A DNA stretch of 41,017 nt from Streptomyces albireticuli (GCF_021228125.1 NZ_JAJQQS010000031.1:1-41017), one strand, 5' to 3'. Numbered from the stretch's first letter, positions 9,245-18,041 are shown. The notes: a model not told the origin generated them from the letters alone. Numbers and translations: made by a program.

Positions 9245-10138
9245 TCAGACGACCAGGACCCGGCGCCCCCGGGTGTGGCCGGCGCGGCTGTCGGTGTGCG
9301 CCGCCGCTGCCTCGGTGAGCGCGTACGCCTTCTCGACCGGGATGTGCAGCCTGCCCCGGGAGATGAGGTCGACGGCCTCGGTGAGCGCCTCCGGCACGCT
9401 CCCGGCCACGCCGGAGAACCGGACGCCCAGCCGCGGCGCACCGAGGTCGGCGATGGAGACGACCTTGCGCGGGTCCCCGGTCAGCTCGACGAGCTCGCGG
9501 ATCACGCCCGAGCCGGCCAGGTCGAGGGCCGCGTCGACCCGGCCCAGGTGCCGCACCCGTTCGACCCAGCCCTCGTCGTAGGTCGTGGCGAGGGCGCCCA
9601 GGCCGCGCAGGTAGTCCTGGTTCGCGGCCCCGGCCGTGCCGATCACCGTGATGCCGCGCTCGCGGGCGATCTGCAGCACCGCCGACCCGACGCCGCCGGA
9701 CGCGCCGCTGACCAGCAGCGTCTGCCCGGGCCGCACGCCGACCTCGCGGATGACGCGCAGCGCGGTCTCCACCACCGACGGGTACCCGGCCGCCTCCTCG
9801 AAGGACAGTCCCTCGGGCATCCGGGCCCAGGCCGACAGCACGGCGAATTCGGCGTACGTGTCAGCGCCTTCGCCGAAAACGCGGTCGCCGACCTCGACCC
9901 CCTCGACTCCCTCCCCGACCTCATCCACCACGCCGGCGGCGTCCAGTCCGACCCCTGCGGGCAGCTCGACCGGATGGGCTCCCAGGACCTGGCCCTCCCG
10001 GATCCTCCAGTCGACGGGGTTGACCCCCGCCGCCCGTACGGCGATGCGTATCCGGCCGGGGCTCGCGTGGGGCTCCTCGGCTTCCACCAGTCGCAGGACC
10101 TCGGGACCGCCGAACTCGGCGAATGCGATTTTCCTCAT
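9245..10138 (-). CDS. NADP-dependent quinone oxidoreductase-like protein (MDR family)
   Basis: 297 residues, typical for zinc-independent medium-chain reductases. The N-terminal GroES-like domain has the conserved AAGVNPVDWRIREG, and the Rossmann part has SGASGGVGSAVLQIARERG for NADPH. No zinc ligands are seen, consistent with quinone/enoyl reductase types. It is divergent from the TetR gene at 10209, with a shared operator between them, so it is most likely the TetR target and detoxifies electrophiles or quinones. Confidence 0.88.
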   Translation of the reverse strand: MRKIAFAEFGGPEVLRLVEAEEPHASPGRIRIAVRAAGVNPVDWRIREGQVLGAHPVELPAGVGLDAAGVVDEVGEGVEGVEVGDRVFGEGADTYAEFAVLSAWARMPEGLSFEEAAGYPSVVETALRVIREVGVRPGQTLLVSGASGGVGSAVLQIARERGITVIGTAGAANQDYLRGLGALATTYDEGWVERVRHLGRVDAALDLAGSGVIRELVELTGDPRKVVSIADLGAPRLGVRFSGVAGSVPEALTEAVDLISRGRLHIPVEKAYALTEAAAAHTDSRAGHTRGRRVLVV

Positions 10139-10153
10139 GCGGCCGAAGATAGC

Positions 10154-10183
10154 CCTAACCGTTAGGATTTCACAACGGTTAGG
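10154..10183. promoter_or_regulatory. Operator between the oxidoreductase and TetR genes
   Basis: A 10-bp inverted repeat (CCTAACCGTT at 10154-10163, AACGGTTAGG at 10174-10183) with a 10-bp spacer lies in the 70-bp divergent promoter region. The left arm is itself part of a near-perfect 13-bp palindrome (10154-10166). This is the usual design of an autoregulatory TetR site controlling both directions. Confidence 0.75.
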
Positions 10184-10208
10184 TATTCGTACCTGGTAGT
10201 GTCAGGGC

Positions 10209-10784
10209 ATGATCGAGCAGTCCGGACGCCGCGAACGCAAGAAGGCCGCGACCCGTCAGAAGATCGCTGACACCGCGCTGCGGCTCTTCCTGGAGCGCGG
10301 GTACGACGCCGTGGGCATCCGTGATGTGGCAGCCGAGGCCGACGTGGCCGTCACCACCGTCTTCGCACACTTCGCCTCGAAGGAGGCCCTGGTGTTCGAG
10401 CGCGACCAGGACTTCGAGCAGCACCTCACGAGGGCGGTGACCGACCGGCCTCCACACGAGCCGCTCATCCCGGCCCTGCACCGCGAGGTCCAGGCCCTGG
10501 TGCGGCACTGCACGGCGGAGGGCAGCGCCCCCGTCCGACGCATGATCGAGGGATCACCCGCCCTGCGCGAATACGAGGAGTCGATGAGCCTGCGTCACGC
10601 GCAGGCGCTGGCAGCGGCACTGACCGCCGATCCCCACCTGTCCCGGAGCGCGACGGTCTGCCGGGCGACCGCGCGGTTCGTCATCGACGCCTACGCGCTG
10701 GCCTGCCGGGCGGACGACCCCGGGGCCACGGTGGACGAGGTCTTCCGGATGATCAAGGCGGCCTGGGAAGCCACCGCGCCCTGA
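10209..10784 (+). CDS. TetR-family regulator
   Basis: 191 residues. N-terminal HTH: TRQKIADTALRLFLERGYDAVGIRDVAAEADVAVTTVFAHFASKEALVF, the canonical TetR_N pattern. The ligand-binding domain is of the MftR-like type seen in many actinobacterial repressors. TAGTGT at 10197-10202 just upstream suggests a leaderless transcript. It likely represses itself and the divergent oxidoreductase through the 10154-10183 operator. The 289 bp after it (10785-11073) contain no gene I can support. Confidence 0.92.
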   Translation: MIEQSGRRERKKAATRQKIADTALRLFLERGYDAVGIRDVAAEADVAVTTVFAHFASKEALVFERDQDFEQHLTRAVTDRPPHEPLIPALHREVQALVRHCTAEGSAPVRRMIEGSPALREYEESMSLRHAQALAAALTADPHLSRSATVCRATARFVIDAYALACRADDPGATVDEVFRMIKAAWEATAP

Positions 10785-11073
10785 GCCGGGGACGCCCGCG
10801 CGCTGCGGCCGGCGCCGGGGCCGGGGCACGACACGTGCGGGCTGCCCTGGGCGGCTCGTACCGGCCCCGTTCGCCCGGGCATGTGGCCACCGTCGGCCTG
10901 GGGCGCCGACTCAGGCATCGGATGGACTGCTGGACTGCAATCAGTTCGAGCTCGTGCTGGAGAGGATCCGCGTCCCACGTCCCGAGCCGGCCGACCCCGA
11001 AAGACGCCCGGCAGCCTGGCCGCCGACAAGGACCGCTGGCCTGTCGGCCGTTGAGGCCCCGAGGCGGGGTTCG

Positions 11074-11646
11074 TCAGCGCAGGTCGAGTCGTATCAGGAC
11101 GCGGGGGTGGCCGGCCAGTACCGAGGTGGTGTCGGCGGCATGGGTGAACCCGGCGCGCTCGAAGTTCTTCCGGATCCCGGCGTACGCCATCGTCACGTCG
11201 ACCTTGGCGCCACCGCTGTCGATCGGGTACGCCTCGATCGCCGGTGCACCGTGGGAGCGGGCGAACTCGACCGCACCGGCGATCAGCGCGTGCGAGATCC
11301 CCCTCTTGCGATGACCAGGGCGTACGCGGATGCACCACAGCGACCAGACCGGCAGGTCGTCGATGTGCGGGATCTTACGGCTGCGGGCGAAGGAGGTGTC
11401 CGAGCGCGGTGCCACGGCGGCCCAGCCGACCGGCTCGTCGCCGTCGTAGGCGAGTACCCCCGGAGGGGGGTCCGTACGGCACAGCTCGGCGACGTAGGCA
11501 CCGCGGGCCGGCCCGCGGAGCTCGTTGTTGAGCTTGGACGGGATCCGGTAGCTCAGGCACCAGCAGACGTTGGCCCCAGGCGACTTCGGACCGACCAGGG
11601 TGCGGACGTCCTCGAAGGCTGACGCCGGGCGAATTGCGATGCTCAT
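11074..11646 (-). CDS. GNAT-family N-acetyltransferase
   Basis: About 190 residues from ATG 11646 (MSIAIRPASAFEDV). The acetyl-CoA motif A is present as LWCIRVRPGHRKRGISHALIAGAVEFARSHG, followed by the YAGIRKNFERAGF segment usual near the end of the fold. An upstream in-frame start at 11679 adds 11 residues and is less likely. The start codon is preceded by a small palindrome (GGCAT and ATGCC arms, 11647-11660) instead of a Shine-Dalgarno sequence. Substrate unknown. The 11680-11927 stretch has no recognisable gene. Confidence 0.85.
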   Translation of the reverse strand: MSIAIRPASAFEDVRTLVGPKSPGANVCWCLSYRIPSKLNNELRGPARGAYVAELCRTDPPPGVLAYDGDEPVGWAAVAPRSDTSFARSRKIPHIDDLPVWSLWCIRVRPGHRKRGISHALIAGAVEFARSHGAPAIEAYPIDSGGAKVDVTMAYAGIRKNFERAGFTHAADTTSVLAGHPRVLIRLDLR

Positions 11647-11927
11647 GGCATTACGATGCCACGACGTACGTGGTGACACCGCTCAGCCTTCGATGACACA
11701 GCACCACCACACCGGGACTACCCGTCTAGAGTCCCGGGGGCTGATGCGGTGCTGGTTCCCGGCCAGATCCTCATGCCCCGCGGTACCTCGTCGGCGGTCC
11801 GGCGGTCCTGGCGGTCCGGTGGCACGGCGGGGCGGGCTCTGGCCGCTCCCGGTCCTGGCCGTGCTCGCTCGCCCTGGCCGTGCTCGCTCACCCCGGGTCG
11901 TGCCCGACCTGCCCCAGGGGTGTTGTT

Positions 11928-13124
11928 CTACTGGCCTGGCAGGGGTGTGTCCGTCTTGTGGCTGCGGCGTATGGGTGCGCTGACTTTGTGGAGGTAGGCG
12001 GCTATCTCGCTGTAGGAGGACCACAGGCTCACTTCGTGGTAGGGCACGCCGCGTTGTGCGCAGTAGGCGCGGGTCAGCCGGCGGGCCCGGGGCAGGTTCT
12101 TGCGGGGCATGGCGGGGAACAGGTGGTGTTCGATCTGGTAGTTCAGGCCTCCGTAGAGGAAATCGGTGAGGGGGCCCGGGCGGATGTTGCGGGAGGTGAG
12201 GACCTGGCGCTCGAGCCAGTCCAGGGATTCCAGAGCGCCGCCGCGGATGCGCATGCCTTTGTGATTGGGGGCGAACAGCAGCCCGAAGTAGACGCCCAGG
12301 GTCGCCTGCTGCACCACCACGAACACCATCGCCAGGACGGGAGACAGGACGGTGAAGGCCGCCGCCAGGTACAAAGCCAGGCGGGTGAGGATCAGGGTGC
12401 ACTCCAGGGCGGGCCGTCTGGTCAGGCCGCCGGCGATGGCTTTGACGGCTGTGCGCTGCATCTTGGCGGATTCCAGGACCAGCAGCACGAAGAACAGCAC
12501 GCTCTGGTAGCGCACGATCAGCCGCTGGGTGCCCTGACGGGCCGGGTACTGGGAGAGGTCGAAGATCGCGGTGCGGCGGCCGATATCGGGGTCGAGTTGA
12601 AGGTGGTTGGGGTGGCTGTGGTGGCGGTTGTGGTGGTGGAGCCACCAGCCGTAGCTGACGCCGTTGACGAGATTGGCGTGGACGTAGCCGACGGCCGCTG
12701 AGGCTCGTTTGCCGCGGAACATCGCTTTGTGACCGGCGTCGTGCCACAGGAAGGAGCTCTGCGCTCCGCACAGTCCCATCCACAGGGCCACCGGGATCTG
12801 CCACCAGGAGTCGCCGATGAGGAAGAAGGCGGTCAGGCCTGCTGCCAGGAGGGTGGTGTTGAGGGTGAGGCGGCCCAGGTAGTAGGCGGGCCGCAGCTCC
12901 AGGAGTCCTTCGGCCTTCACTTGTCTGGCCAGTTCGGCGAACGTGGCGGAGGCCCCCGCCGCGGCGGGCGAGGCCCCCGCCTCGCCCCTGACCCCGGCTC
13001 CGGCCTCGGAGGCGGTCGTGGCCTCGGCCTCGGTTCCGGTGGTGGTGGCGGATCCGGCTTCGGCCCCGGTGGTGGTGACGATTCCGGCTTCGGCCCCGGT
13101 GGTGGTGTTGTGCGGAGTCTGCAT
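11928..13124 (-). CDS. Membrane fatty-acid desaturase
   Basis: 398 residues. The three histidine boxes of membrane diiron desaturases are present: HDAGHK, then HHHNRHHSHPN, then QIEHHLFPAMP. Hydrophobic segments lie between them. The QIEHH form places it among acyl-lipid/acyl-CoA front-end-like desaturases (COG3239). The first 60 residues are low-complexity and repeat TTTGAEAG-like units, encoded by a DNA repeat at about 13040-13110. ATG 13124 has AAGGAGAG upstream. A triple direct repeat with a -10 (13340-13368) sits in its leader and is shared with the ACAD operon and the tRNA-like gene, so it likely acts on the fatty chain of the cluster product. Confidence 0.9.
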   Translation of the reverse strand: MQTPHNTTTGAEAGIVTTTGAEAGSATTTGTEAEATTASEAGAGVRGEAGASPAAAGASATFAELARQVKAEGLLELRPAYYLGRLTLNTTLLAAGLTAFFLIGDSWWQIPVALWMGLCGAQSSFLWHDAGHKAMFRGKRASAAVGYVHANLVNGVSYGWWLHHHNRHHSHPNHLQLDPDIGRRTAIFDLSQYPARQGTQRLIVRYQSVLFFVLLVLESAKMQRTAVKAIAGGLTRRPALECTLILTRLALYLAAAFTVLSPVLAMVFVVVQQATLGVYFGLLFAPNHKGMRIRGGALESLDWLERQVLTSRNIRPGPLTDFLYGGLNYQIEHHLFPAMPRKNLPRARRLTRAYCAQRGVPYHEVSLWSSYSEIAAYLHKVSAPIRRSHKTDTPLPGQ

Positions 13125-13324
13125 GTGGTGCTCTCCTTCGGGGGCGCGAGGGGCCCGGCCCGCCCGGTGACCGGGGGCCGGCTGCCGCGGTTCGGCGGCG
13201 GACGGTTCCCGGGCCCGCCGCCGGCTTCCGGGCCCGGGTACCGGCCCGTGCCGGAACCGGATGCCGGGGCCCCGGGGCCGACGGGTATCCGGTAGGCAGG
13301 TTGCCGGGTGTGGTGTTGTGCCTC

Positions 13325-13368
13325 AGCTTCCCCCGCTGCGCTGATGCGGCGCTGACGCGCGCCTGACC
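13325..13368 (-). promoter_or_regulatory. SARP-type promoter of the desaturase
   Basis: Read on the minus strand: GGTCAGG (13368-13362), 4 bp, CGTCAGC (13357-13351), 4 bp, CATCAGC (13346-13340), 9 bp, GAAGCT (13330-13325) as an xAnnnT -10. Heptamers repeat at exactly 11 bp, one helix turn, as in SARP activator sites. The same design occurs at 14871-14914 and 24079-24122. The transcript would carry a leader of about 190 nt before the desaturase ATG. Confidence 0.7.
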
Positions 13369-13426
13369 ATCCCGCCCTGCTTGTCGTCCTGCGGTCTGCC
13401 GTCCGGCTGCCCTGCCACCTGCCGGG

Positions 13427-13591
13427 TCAGTCCGGCGGGGGCGTGGTGGCCAGGTGGGCGTCCAGTGCGCGTAGTCCTTCATCGGCCTCCCGCGCCGCTT
13501 CCGTATCGTCCGGCTGTGCCACGACGCGCATCAGCCCTTCCACCAGCGCCTCCTGAAGCGCTTGGGTGCTCACCTCTTGCGACGGCTCCAT
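13427..13591 (-). CDS. Small acidic protein, 54 aa
   Basis: Starts at ATG 13591 with GGGAGGGG just upstream and ends at TGA 13429-13427. The product (MEPSQEVSTQALQEALVEGL and onward, ending TPPPD) is Glu/Asp/Ala-rich and predicted helical. It begins 43 bp after the DUF2156 gene on the same strand, so it is probably cotranscribed. It is not a carrier protein (no DSL motif), lasso or lanthipeptide precursor by eye. It might be a small accessory or chaperone-like peptide. Confidence 0.6.
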   Translation of the reverse strand: MEPSQEVSTQALQEALVEGLMRVVAQPDDTEAAREADEGLRALDAHLATTPPPD

Positions 13592-13634
13592 ACGACCCCT
13601 CCCCAGGGCAACGGCAACGGTGCTCTTCGATGGT

Positions 13635-14639
13635 TCACAAGGCGTTGCAGGCGCGGAAGATGTGGACGAAGGCGGCGAGGGAGGCGGGTCCGTCGAAGGC
13701 GACGTATTCCGGGATCATTTCTCGTGCCGCCCATTTGTGTTTGTAGGCGAGCTGGGTGCGGGCGGGGTAGAGGGCCTGGCCGTGTTCCCACAGGTAGTGC
13801 ATCAGCCACTGGAACGCCGGGCTGTGGCCGGGAATCTCCGTCTGAGTGTCGAGGCCGGTGAAGGGGGTGAACCCGAAGTGCAGCCAGCGTGCTCCTTCGC
13901 CGCGGAAGACCTCGATCGCGTGGGCGTTGAGGGCTTCCATCAGCCCCGGTGAGCCACCGGGGATACGCCGGCTGAGGTCGTGCAGCCACCCTTGGCGGGT
14001 GCCGAAGACGGGGGAGTAGGAGAGGTAGGCGACCGCCTGCCCTTCGATCGTGCCCACGAACAGCCGACGGTGGGCTTGCGCGCTGCCACCCCTCTCGCCG
14101 ACCAGGAATCGCAGTTCCCGTGCGTGGTCGCCCTTGGCGCCCAGCCATGCCTTATCGACGGCGGCGAGTGCTTCGTGCCACTGCTCGGGGCGGTCGGCTT
14201 CCTGGATCTGCAGGCCGTTGCGCAGCGCGCGGGAGATCTTGTTGCGCAGTTGCATGAAGGGGGTGCCGCGCAGCGTGAACTCCTGCAGGGGCAGGGCCCA
14301 GGAGGCGCCGATCTGGTTGACGGTGAAGCCGCGGCGGGCGTAGGCGAGGGCATCGGTGTGCTGGAGCTGCACGCCGACCAGGCTCAGACCCTCGCTCCGC
14401 AGGTGGGCGCGGAAGGCCTCAAGGAGGGGGACGTAGGTGTCCTCGGGGGCGAACGGCCCGGCGAACTGCACGGCGTAGCGGCCGGTTCGGCGGTAGACGA
14501 TGACGCCGTCGGTGCGGGGGAGGGTGAAGGTGTGGTTGCCGCGGTTGAGGGCGAGGAAGGCGCTGGGGTTCTGCGCGCCGGTGTAGCGCGTGACCGCCTG
14601 GAGGATCTGTGCGCCGGTAGCGGTGGCGGTGGCGGACAA
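13635..14639 (-). CDS. Soluble DUF2156 protein, MprF/VlmA-type aminoacyl-tRNA transferase
   Basis: 334 residues from a TTG start at 14639 preceded by GGAGAGG. It is the catalytic, tandem-GNAT half of lysyl-phosphatidylglycerol synthases without their membrane flippase. Signatures are the MprF-like LRNKISRALRNGLQ helix, LFVGTIEGQAVAYLSYSPVFG, and WLHDLSRRIPGGSPGLMEAL, which parallels the MprF motif around its RRxP segment. Known members transfer an amino acid from aminoacyl-tRNA; the valanimycin enzyme VlmA uses seryl-tRNA on a hydroxylamine. Upstream lies an eight-unit 19-bp repeat and then a tRNA-Ser-like gene. Inference: it transfers serine from that tRNA to a small hydroxylamine or lipid acceptor. 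Plain aminoacyl-lipid synthesis is the alternative. Confidence 0.82.
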   Translation of the reverse strand: MSATATATGAQILQAVTRYTGAQNPSAFLALNRGNHTFTLPRTDGVIVYRRTGRYAVQFAGPFAPEDTYVPLLEAFRAHLRSEGLSLVGVQLQHTDALAYARRGFTVNQIGASWALPLQEFTLRGTPFMQLRNKISRALRNGLQIQEADRPEQWHEALAAVDKAWLGAKGDHARELRFLVGERGGSAQAHRRLFVGTIEGQAVAYLSYSPVFGTRQGWLHDLSRRIPGGSPGLMEALNAHAIEVFRGEGARWLHFGFTPFTGLDTQTEIPGHSPAFQWLMHYLWEHGQALYPARTQLAYKHKWAAREMIPEYVAFDGPASLAAFVHIFRACNAL

Positions 14640-14657
14640 CGTCGGGCCCCTCTCCTG

Positions 14658-14809
14658 CCGGTGTGGCCTGCTCCTGCCGGTGACACGTGCTCTCGCGGTG
14701 TGGCGTGTCCCTGTGGGGGGTGGCGTGTTCGTGCCGGTGGCATGCGCTCTCACCGGTGACATGTACTCGTGCCGGTGAGGTGTGCTTGTGCCGGTGGTGT
14801 GTGGTGGTG
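14658..14809. repeat. Tandem repeat, eight degenerate 19-bp units
   Basis: The block CCGGTG recurs at 14658, 14677, then in degraded form twice, then at about 14734, 14753, 14772 and 14791. The whole array is 152 bp, exactly eight units of 19 bp, with a loose unit pattern of CCGGTG, then a purine/pyrimidine ACATG-like core, then CTCGTG. It forms the leader of the DUF2156 gene and lies 60 bp from the SARP-type promoter of the tRNA-like gene. There are no unique spacers, so it is not a CRISPR. Confidence 0.75.
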
Positions 14810-14870
14810 CACCGAGTAGAGCACCCCGCCTGCCGCGCCGGGAAGGGGGACGCGGGCCGGGGGGCGGGGG

Positions 14871-14914
14871 TGTCAGGCGGGTGTCAGGCGCGTATCAGGA
14901 GGGGCTGTCACTGT
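14871..14914 (+). promoter_or_regulatory. SARP-type promoter of the tRNA-Ser-like gene
   Basis: TGTCAGG (14871-14877), 4 bp, TGTCAGG (14882-14888), 4 bp, TATCAGG (14893-14899), 9 bp, CACTGT (14909-14914) as an xAnnnT -10. Spacing between heptamers is exactly 11 bp. Transcription would begin near 14921 and reach the tRNA-like gene at 14960 after about 40 bases. On the other strand the site faces the DUF2156 gene, so it might control both directions. Confidence 0.72.
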
Positions 14915-14959
14915 GGTCCGGGCGAGCGGCCCCCTCCTTGGGGCGAGGGGCGGTCCGCT

Positions 14960-15043
<84 letters not shown>

Positions 15044-15157
15044 CCTCTGCCCTGCCCCTGTTCCCTCCCCACCCTGCCTCACGCCGTTTCCGCCCACCCC
15101 GCCCGTACTGTCCATTCCGGTGCCGGCTACCGCGTGTGAAGCCACGCCCGGCGCCTG

Positions 15158-15898
15158 GTGGATGATCAGTGGGTGAGCTTCTCTGTCTATGCCAGGCGTG
15201 TCCGTGACCGTGGTCTTCCTCTCGCCCGGCGCCACCGTGCCCTGCGGGACGCCGTGGGGCTCTACTGCCCGCTCGGCTTCCACGGCACCTGGGCCCATCT
15301 CGGCACGGCGGGGGACCTGCGTAACGACGAACGGGCGCTGCTGCGCGCCATGGAGATGCTGGAGGCCAGCCGGAGGGTACGGATGCGGGAGGCCGAGGCG
15401 TTCGCCGCGCACCGCCGCGCGGAGAAGGCCCGGCAACGGCGTACCCCGCCGCGGGCGCAGGTGCGCTACCTCTACGGGCCCCGGTGGCCCGGCCCGCAGG
15501 GTAAGCCCGTGATGCTCGCGGAGGTCGGGCGGCTGTGGGCCGAGTTCGCCCCGAGGCCGTTTCCCGACGTCCCGCGCGAGGACAAGAGCGCCCTGGCCTG
15601 GCTGGACGCGTCGCTGGCCGGGTGCGTCTCCGTGTATCTCGCGAACGGCGGGAGCCTGGACGCCGGCCGTCGGCGCGTTGTCACCGAGCAGGTGCCCGCA
15701 CTGCGCCGGCAGTTGCCCCGGCTGGGCTACCGGTCGGGCTTTCCCGAGGCGTTCGGATACTTCCATGACCTGATCAAGATGACCGAACTGGTCGCCAACA
15801 GCCTGAGCGAGGGATTGGCCGGTGTGGAGCGGGAACGGCTGGGGCCGGGTCCGGCCGGTGCGGAGCCGGGTCGGAACCCCGCCATCAGCGGATCTTGA
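15158..15898 (+). CDS. Hypothetical protein, 246 aa
   Basis: Starts at GTG 15158 (another GTG at 15173 is possible), 114 bp after the tRNA-like gene and on its strand. Soluble, Arg-rich, with a helical middle segment (ALLRAMEMLEASRRVRMREAEAFAAHRRAEKARQRR) likely to form a coiled coil, and a C-terminal GYFHDLIKMTELVANSL helix. No catalytic motif recognised. Position suggests, but does not prove, cotranscription with the tRNA. The 15899-16148 stretch contains nothing I can support. Confidence 0.65.
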   Translation: MDDQWVSFSVYARRVRDRGLPLARRHRALRDAVGLYCPLGFHGTWAHLGTAGDLRNDERALLRAMEMLEASRRVRMREAEAFAAHRRAEKARQRRTPPRAQVRYLYGPRWPGPQGKPVMLAEVGRLWAEFAPRPFPDVPREDKSALAWLDASLAGCVSVYLANGGSLDAGRRRVVTEQVPALRRQLPRLGYRSGFPEAFGYFHDLIKMTELVANSLSEGLAGVERERLGPGPAGAEPGRNPAISGS

Positions 15899-16148
15899 GC
15901 GGGGGAGGCCCCCTGGCCGGAGGGCGAGGGGGAGGATTCCGCTTCCTGTTCCGCCCGGGAGGCGCTGCCCGGAGCGATCGGGCCCGGGGCCGGTGAACGG
16001 GGGCTCGTCCTCCGAGGCGGCGTAGGCGCTCCCGCACCGGCCGGGTGGCTGCCCGGCGCCGGTGCCGAGCGGGGCGGGCCGGTCCTTCGAGAGAGTGCCC
16101 AGCCGGTGACGGCCGGGGCCCCACCCCGCCATCCCCGTCATACCCCGT

Positions 16149-17636
16149 GTGCCCGCCGGCCGTGCCCGCTGGACGCGCGCGGCCGGATGGGTGCCGCCGG
16201 CCGTCGCGCTCGGCCTGGGGGTATGGGGGAACACCGAGCCCTCCGCCTGGACGGATGAGATCGTCACCATCGACGTGGCACGCCGCTCCTGGCCGCAGCT
16301 GATGGAGCTCCTGGGGCGGGTCGACGCGGTGCACGGCCTGCACTACGTGCTGATGTACCTGGTCGGGCAGGTGAACGGCGGGCTCAACGAGTTCACGACG
16401 CGGGTGCCCTCCGCGGTGGCGGTGGCCGTCGCCGTCGCGGGCCTCACCTGGCTGGGGGGCCTCCTGGCGGGCCCGCGTCCGGGGCTGTGCGCGGGGATGT
16501 TGCTCGCCGTGCTGCCGACCGCCTCGCGCTACGCGCAGGAGGCCCGCTCGTTCGCCTTCGTCATGGCGGTGGCGGTACTGGCCACGGGCGCCCTGGTCAA
16601 GGCCCTCGCCCCCCACAGCCGGGCCCGCTGGCCGGCCCTGTACGCGGTACTGATCGCCCTGCTGGGCTGGTTCAACGTGATGGGACTGCTGCTGGTGGCC
16701 GCCCACGCGCTCACCGTGGCCCTGCGCCGCCCCGGCCGCCGCCTTACCGTACGCCTGCTGCTGGCCCAGGCCGCGGGCATCGCCGCGGTCGTCCCGCTGC
16801 TGGTCCTCGGCTCCGCCCAGAGCTCCGCCGTGGGCGAGGCCGCACCGGTCACCGCCAGCACACCCTTCAACTACTTCACCTGGCTCCTCACCCCCGGCCA
16901 GGACACCCTCCCCACCGCGCTGAAACTCCCGCTCACCCTCACGGCCCTCACCGCTCTGACCCTCCTCGTGGCCCGCCGCCACAAGGCCCCGCCCCTGGTC
17001 CTCGCCGTCGGCGTGCCCTGGCTGGCCGTCCCCCCGCTGCTCCTCGCGACCGCTTCCCTCGGCCATCCTCTCTTCGCCTACCGCTACCTGCTGTTCTGCC
17101 TGCCGGCCCTGGCCCTGCTCCTCGCGACCGCCGTCACCGTCGTTCCCGCGCGCGTGCGCCTGCTGCTCGTGCTTCTGGCGGCCGTTCCCCTGGCCGCGTC
17201 CCACTCGGCCATCCGCCAGGAGGACAGCCGCCAGTGGGACACCCGCGCGGTGATCCGGACCCTGCGTATCCACGACGCCCCCGGTGGCGCCGTCCTCTTC
17301 AGCGGCGCCCGGTGCGGCCTGATCGCCACCGCCTTCAAGGAGGCGTTCACCGGCCGCCCCGACCTGGGCGCGGCCCGGACGGCCGCCGGAATCGGCGCCC
17401 TGGACAACCTGCCCGCCGACCCGGACCTCCTGCAACAACGCCTGGCCGGCACGTCCCGCGTCTGGCACGTCACCTGCAACCACCTCTCCTCCGGCGCCCG
17501 CCAGGCCGCCACCCGCACCGCCGCGTCCCAGGAAGAGGCCCTCACCCGCGCGGGCTTCTCCCCGGCCTACCGCCATCGCGCCCGCGGCGTGGACATCACC
17601 CTCGAACAACGCCCCGCCGGCAGGTCCGCCCACTGA
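16149..17636 (+). CDS. GT39/ArnT-like membrane glycosyltransferase
   Basis: 495 residues with about ten membrane segments. Near the N-terminus, after the first helix, AWTDEIVTIDVARRSW carries the acidic DE pair typical of the first periplasmic loop of GT-C (PMT/ArnT-like) mannosyltransferases, followed by GLHYVLMYLV and ARYAQEARSFAF-like loops. The C-terminal extracytoplasmic tail holds three Cys residues that could form disulphides. It would transfer a sugar from a polyprenyl-phosphate donor outside the membrane. Start is GTG 16149 without a ribosome site. It is not a convincing member of the cluster. Confidence 0.75.
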   Translation: MPAGRARWTRAAGWVPPAVALGLGVWGNTEPSAWTDEIVTIDVARRSWPQLMELLGRVDAVHGLHYVLMYLVGQVNGGLNEFTTRVPSAVAVAVAVAGLTWLGGLLAGPRPGLCAGMLLAVLPTASRYAQEARSFAFVMAVAVLATGALVKALAPHSRARWPALYAVLIALLGWFNVMGLLLVAAHALTVALRRPGRRLTVRLLLAQAAGIAAVVPLLVLGSAQSSAVGEAAPVTASTPFNYFTWLLTPGQDTLPTALKLPLTLTALTALTLLVARRHKAPPLVLAVGVPWLAVPPLLLATASLGHPLFAYRYLLFCLPALALLLATAVTVVPARVRLLLVLLAAVPLAASHSAIRQEDSRQWDTRAVIRTLRIHDAPGGAVLFSGARCGLIATAFKEAFTGRPDLGAARTAAGIGALDNLPADPDLLQQRLAGTSRVWHVTCNHLSSGARQAATRTAASQEEALTRAGFSPAYRHRARGVDITLEQRPAGRSAH

Positions 17637-17934
17637 GGCCCCCTGGGCGGACACCCGCACTCCGGCGGCGCTGGGCGCGGATCACTGCTGTGGCCCGGGG
17701 CCGCGCCCCGGGGTTCGACGCGTACGCGCGACCCGGCGCCGTCACCCGAGCCGGGGGCGGCGCCCTCGTGGCGTACGGCGTCACTCCGCCTCGCCCGGCG
17801 TACCCCTGACGGGCCCTTCTGCGCGGGGGATTCCACCGCCCCCGTGGCCTGCTGTCCATGATGACGTTCAGGGGGGAGCGGGCGGGCCCTTGCGGTCGCG
17901 GGCGGCCACCAGCCCCCGGTGTGCGGCAGGTTGG

Positions 17935-17963
17935 CTACGGGCTACGGGCTACGGGCTACGGGC
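17935..17963. repeat. Short tandem repeat, four copies of a 7-bp unit
   Basis: CTACGGG is repeated four times in a row, ending in CTTG. It lies in the 17637-18041 stretch, which otherwise holds no gene I can support. Possibly slippage-derived. Confidence 0.8.
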
Positions 17964-18041
17964 TTGATCTGTTTTCCTTCCGCGTGGCGGTGCGTAGATC
18001 CTGGGCGGTTGGATAGGGTCCGGCGGGGAGGTGCGGGGGAT

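Noticed and set aside
11683..13482. Long minus-strand frame covering the desaturase
   Set aside because: Arg/Pro-rich shadow in another frame of a gene with all three histidine boxes.
14658..14809. Possible CRISPR array
   Set aside because: Repeats are 19 bp, directly adjacent and degenerate, with no unique spacers and no cas genes.
16149..17636. VlmO-like hydrazine-forming membrane protein for the cluster
   Set aside because: The sequence has the acidic first loop and layout of GT39/ArnT-type glycosyltransferases, so it does not fill the missing step.
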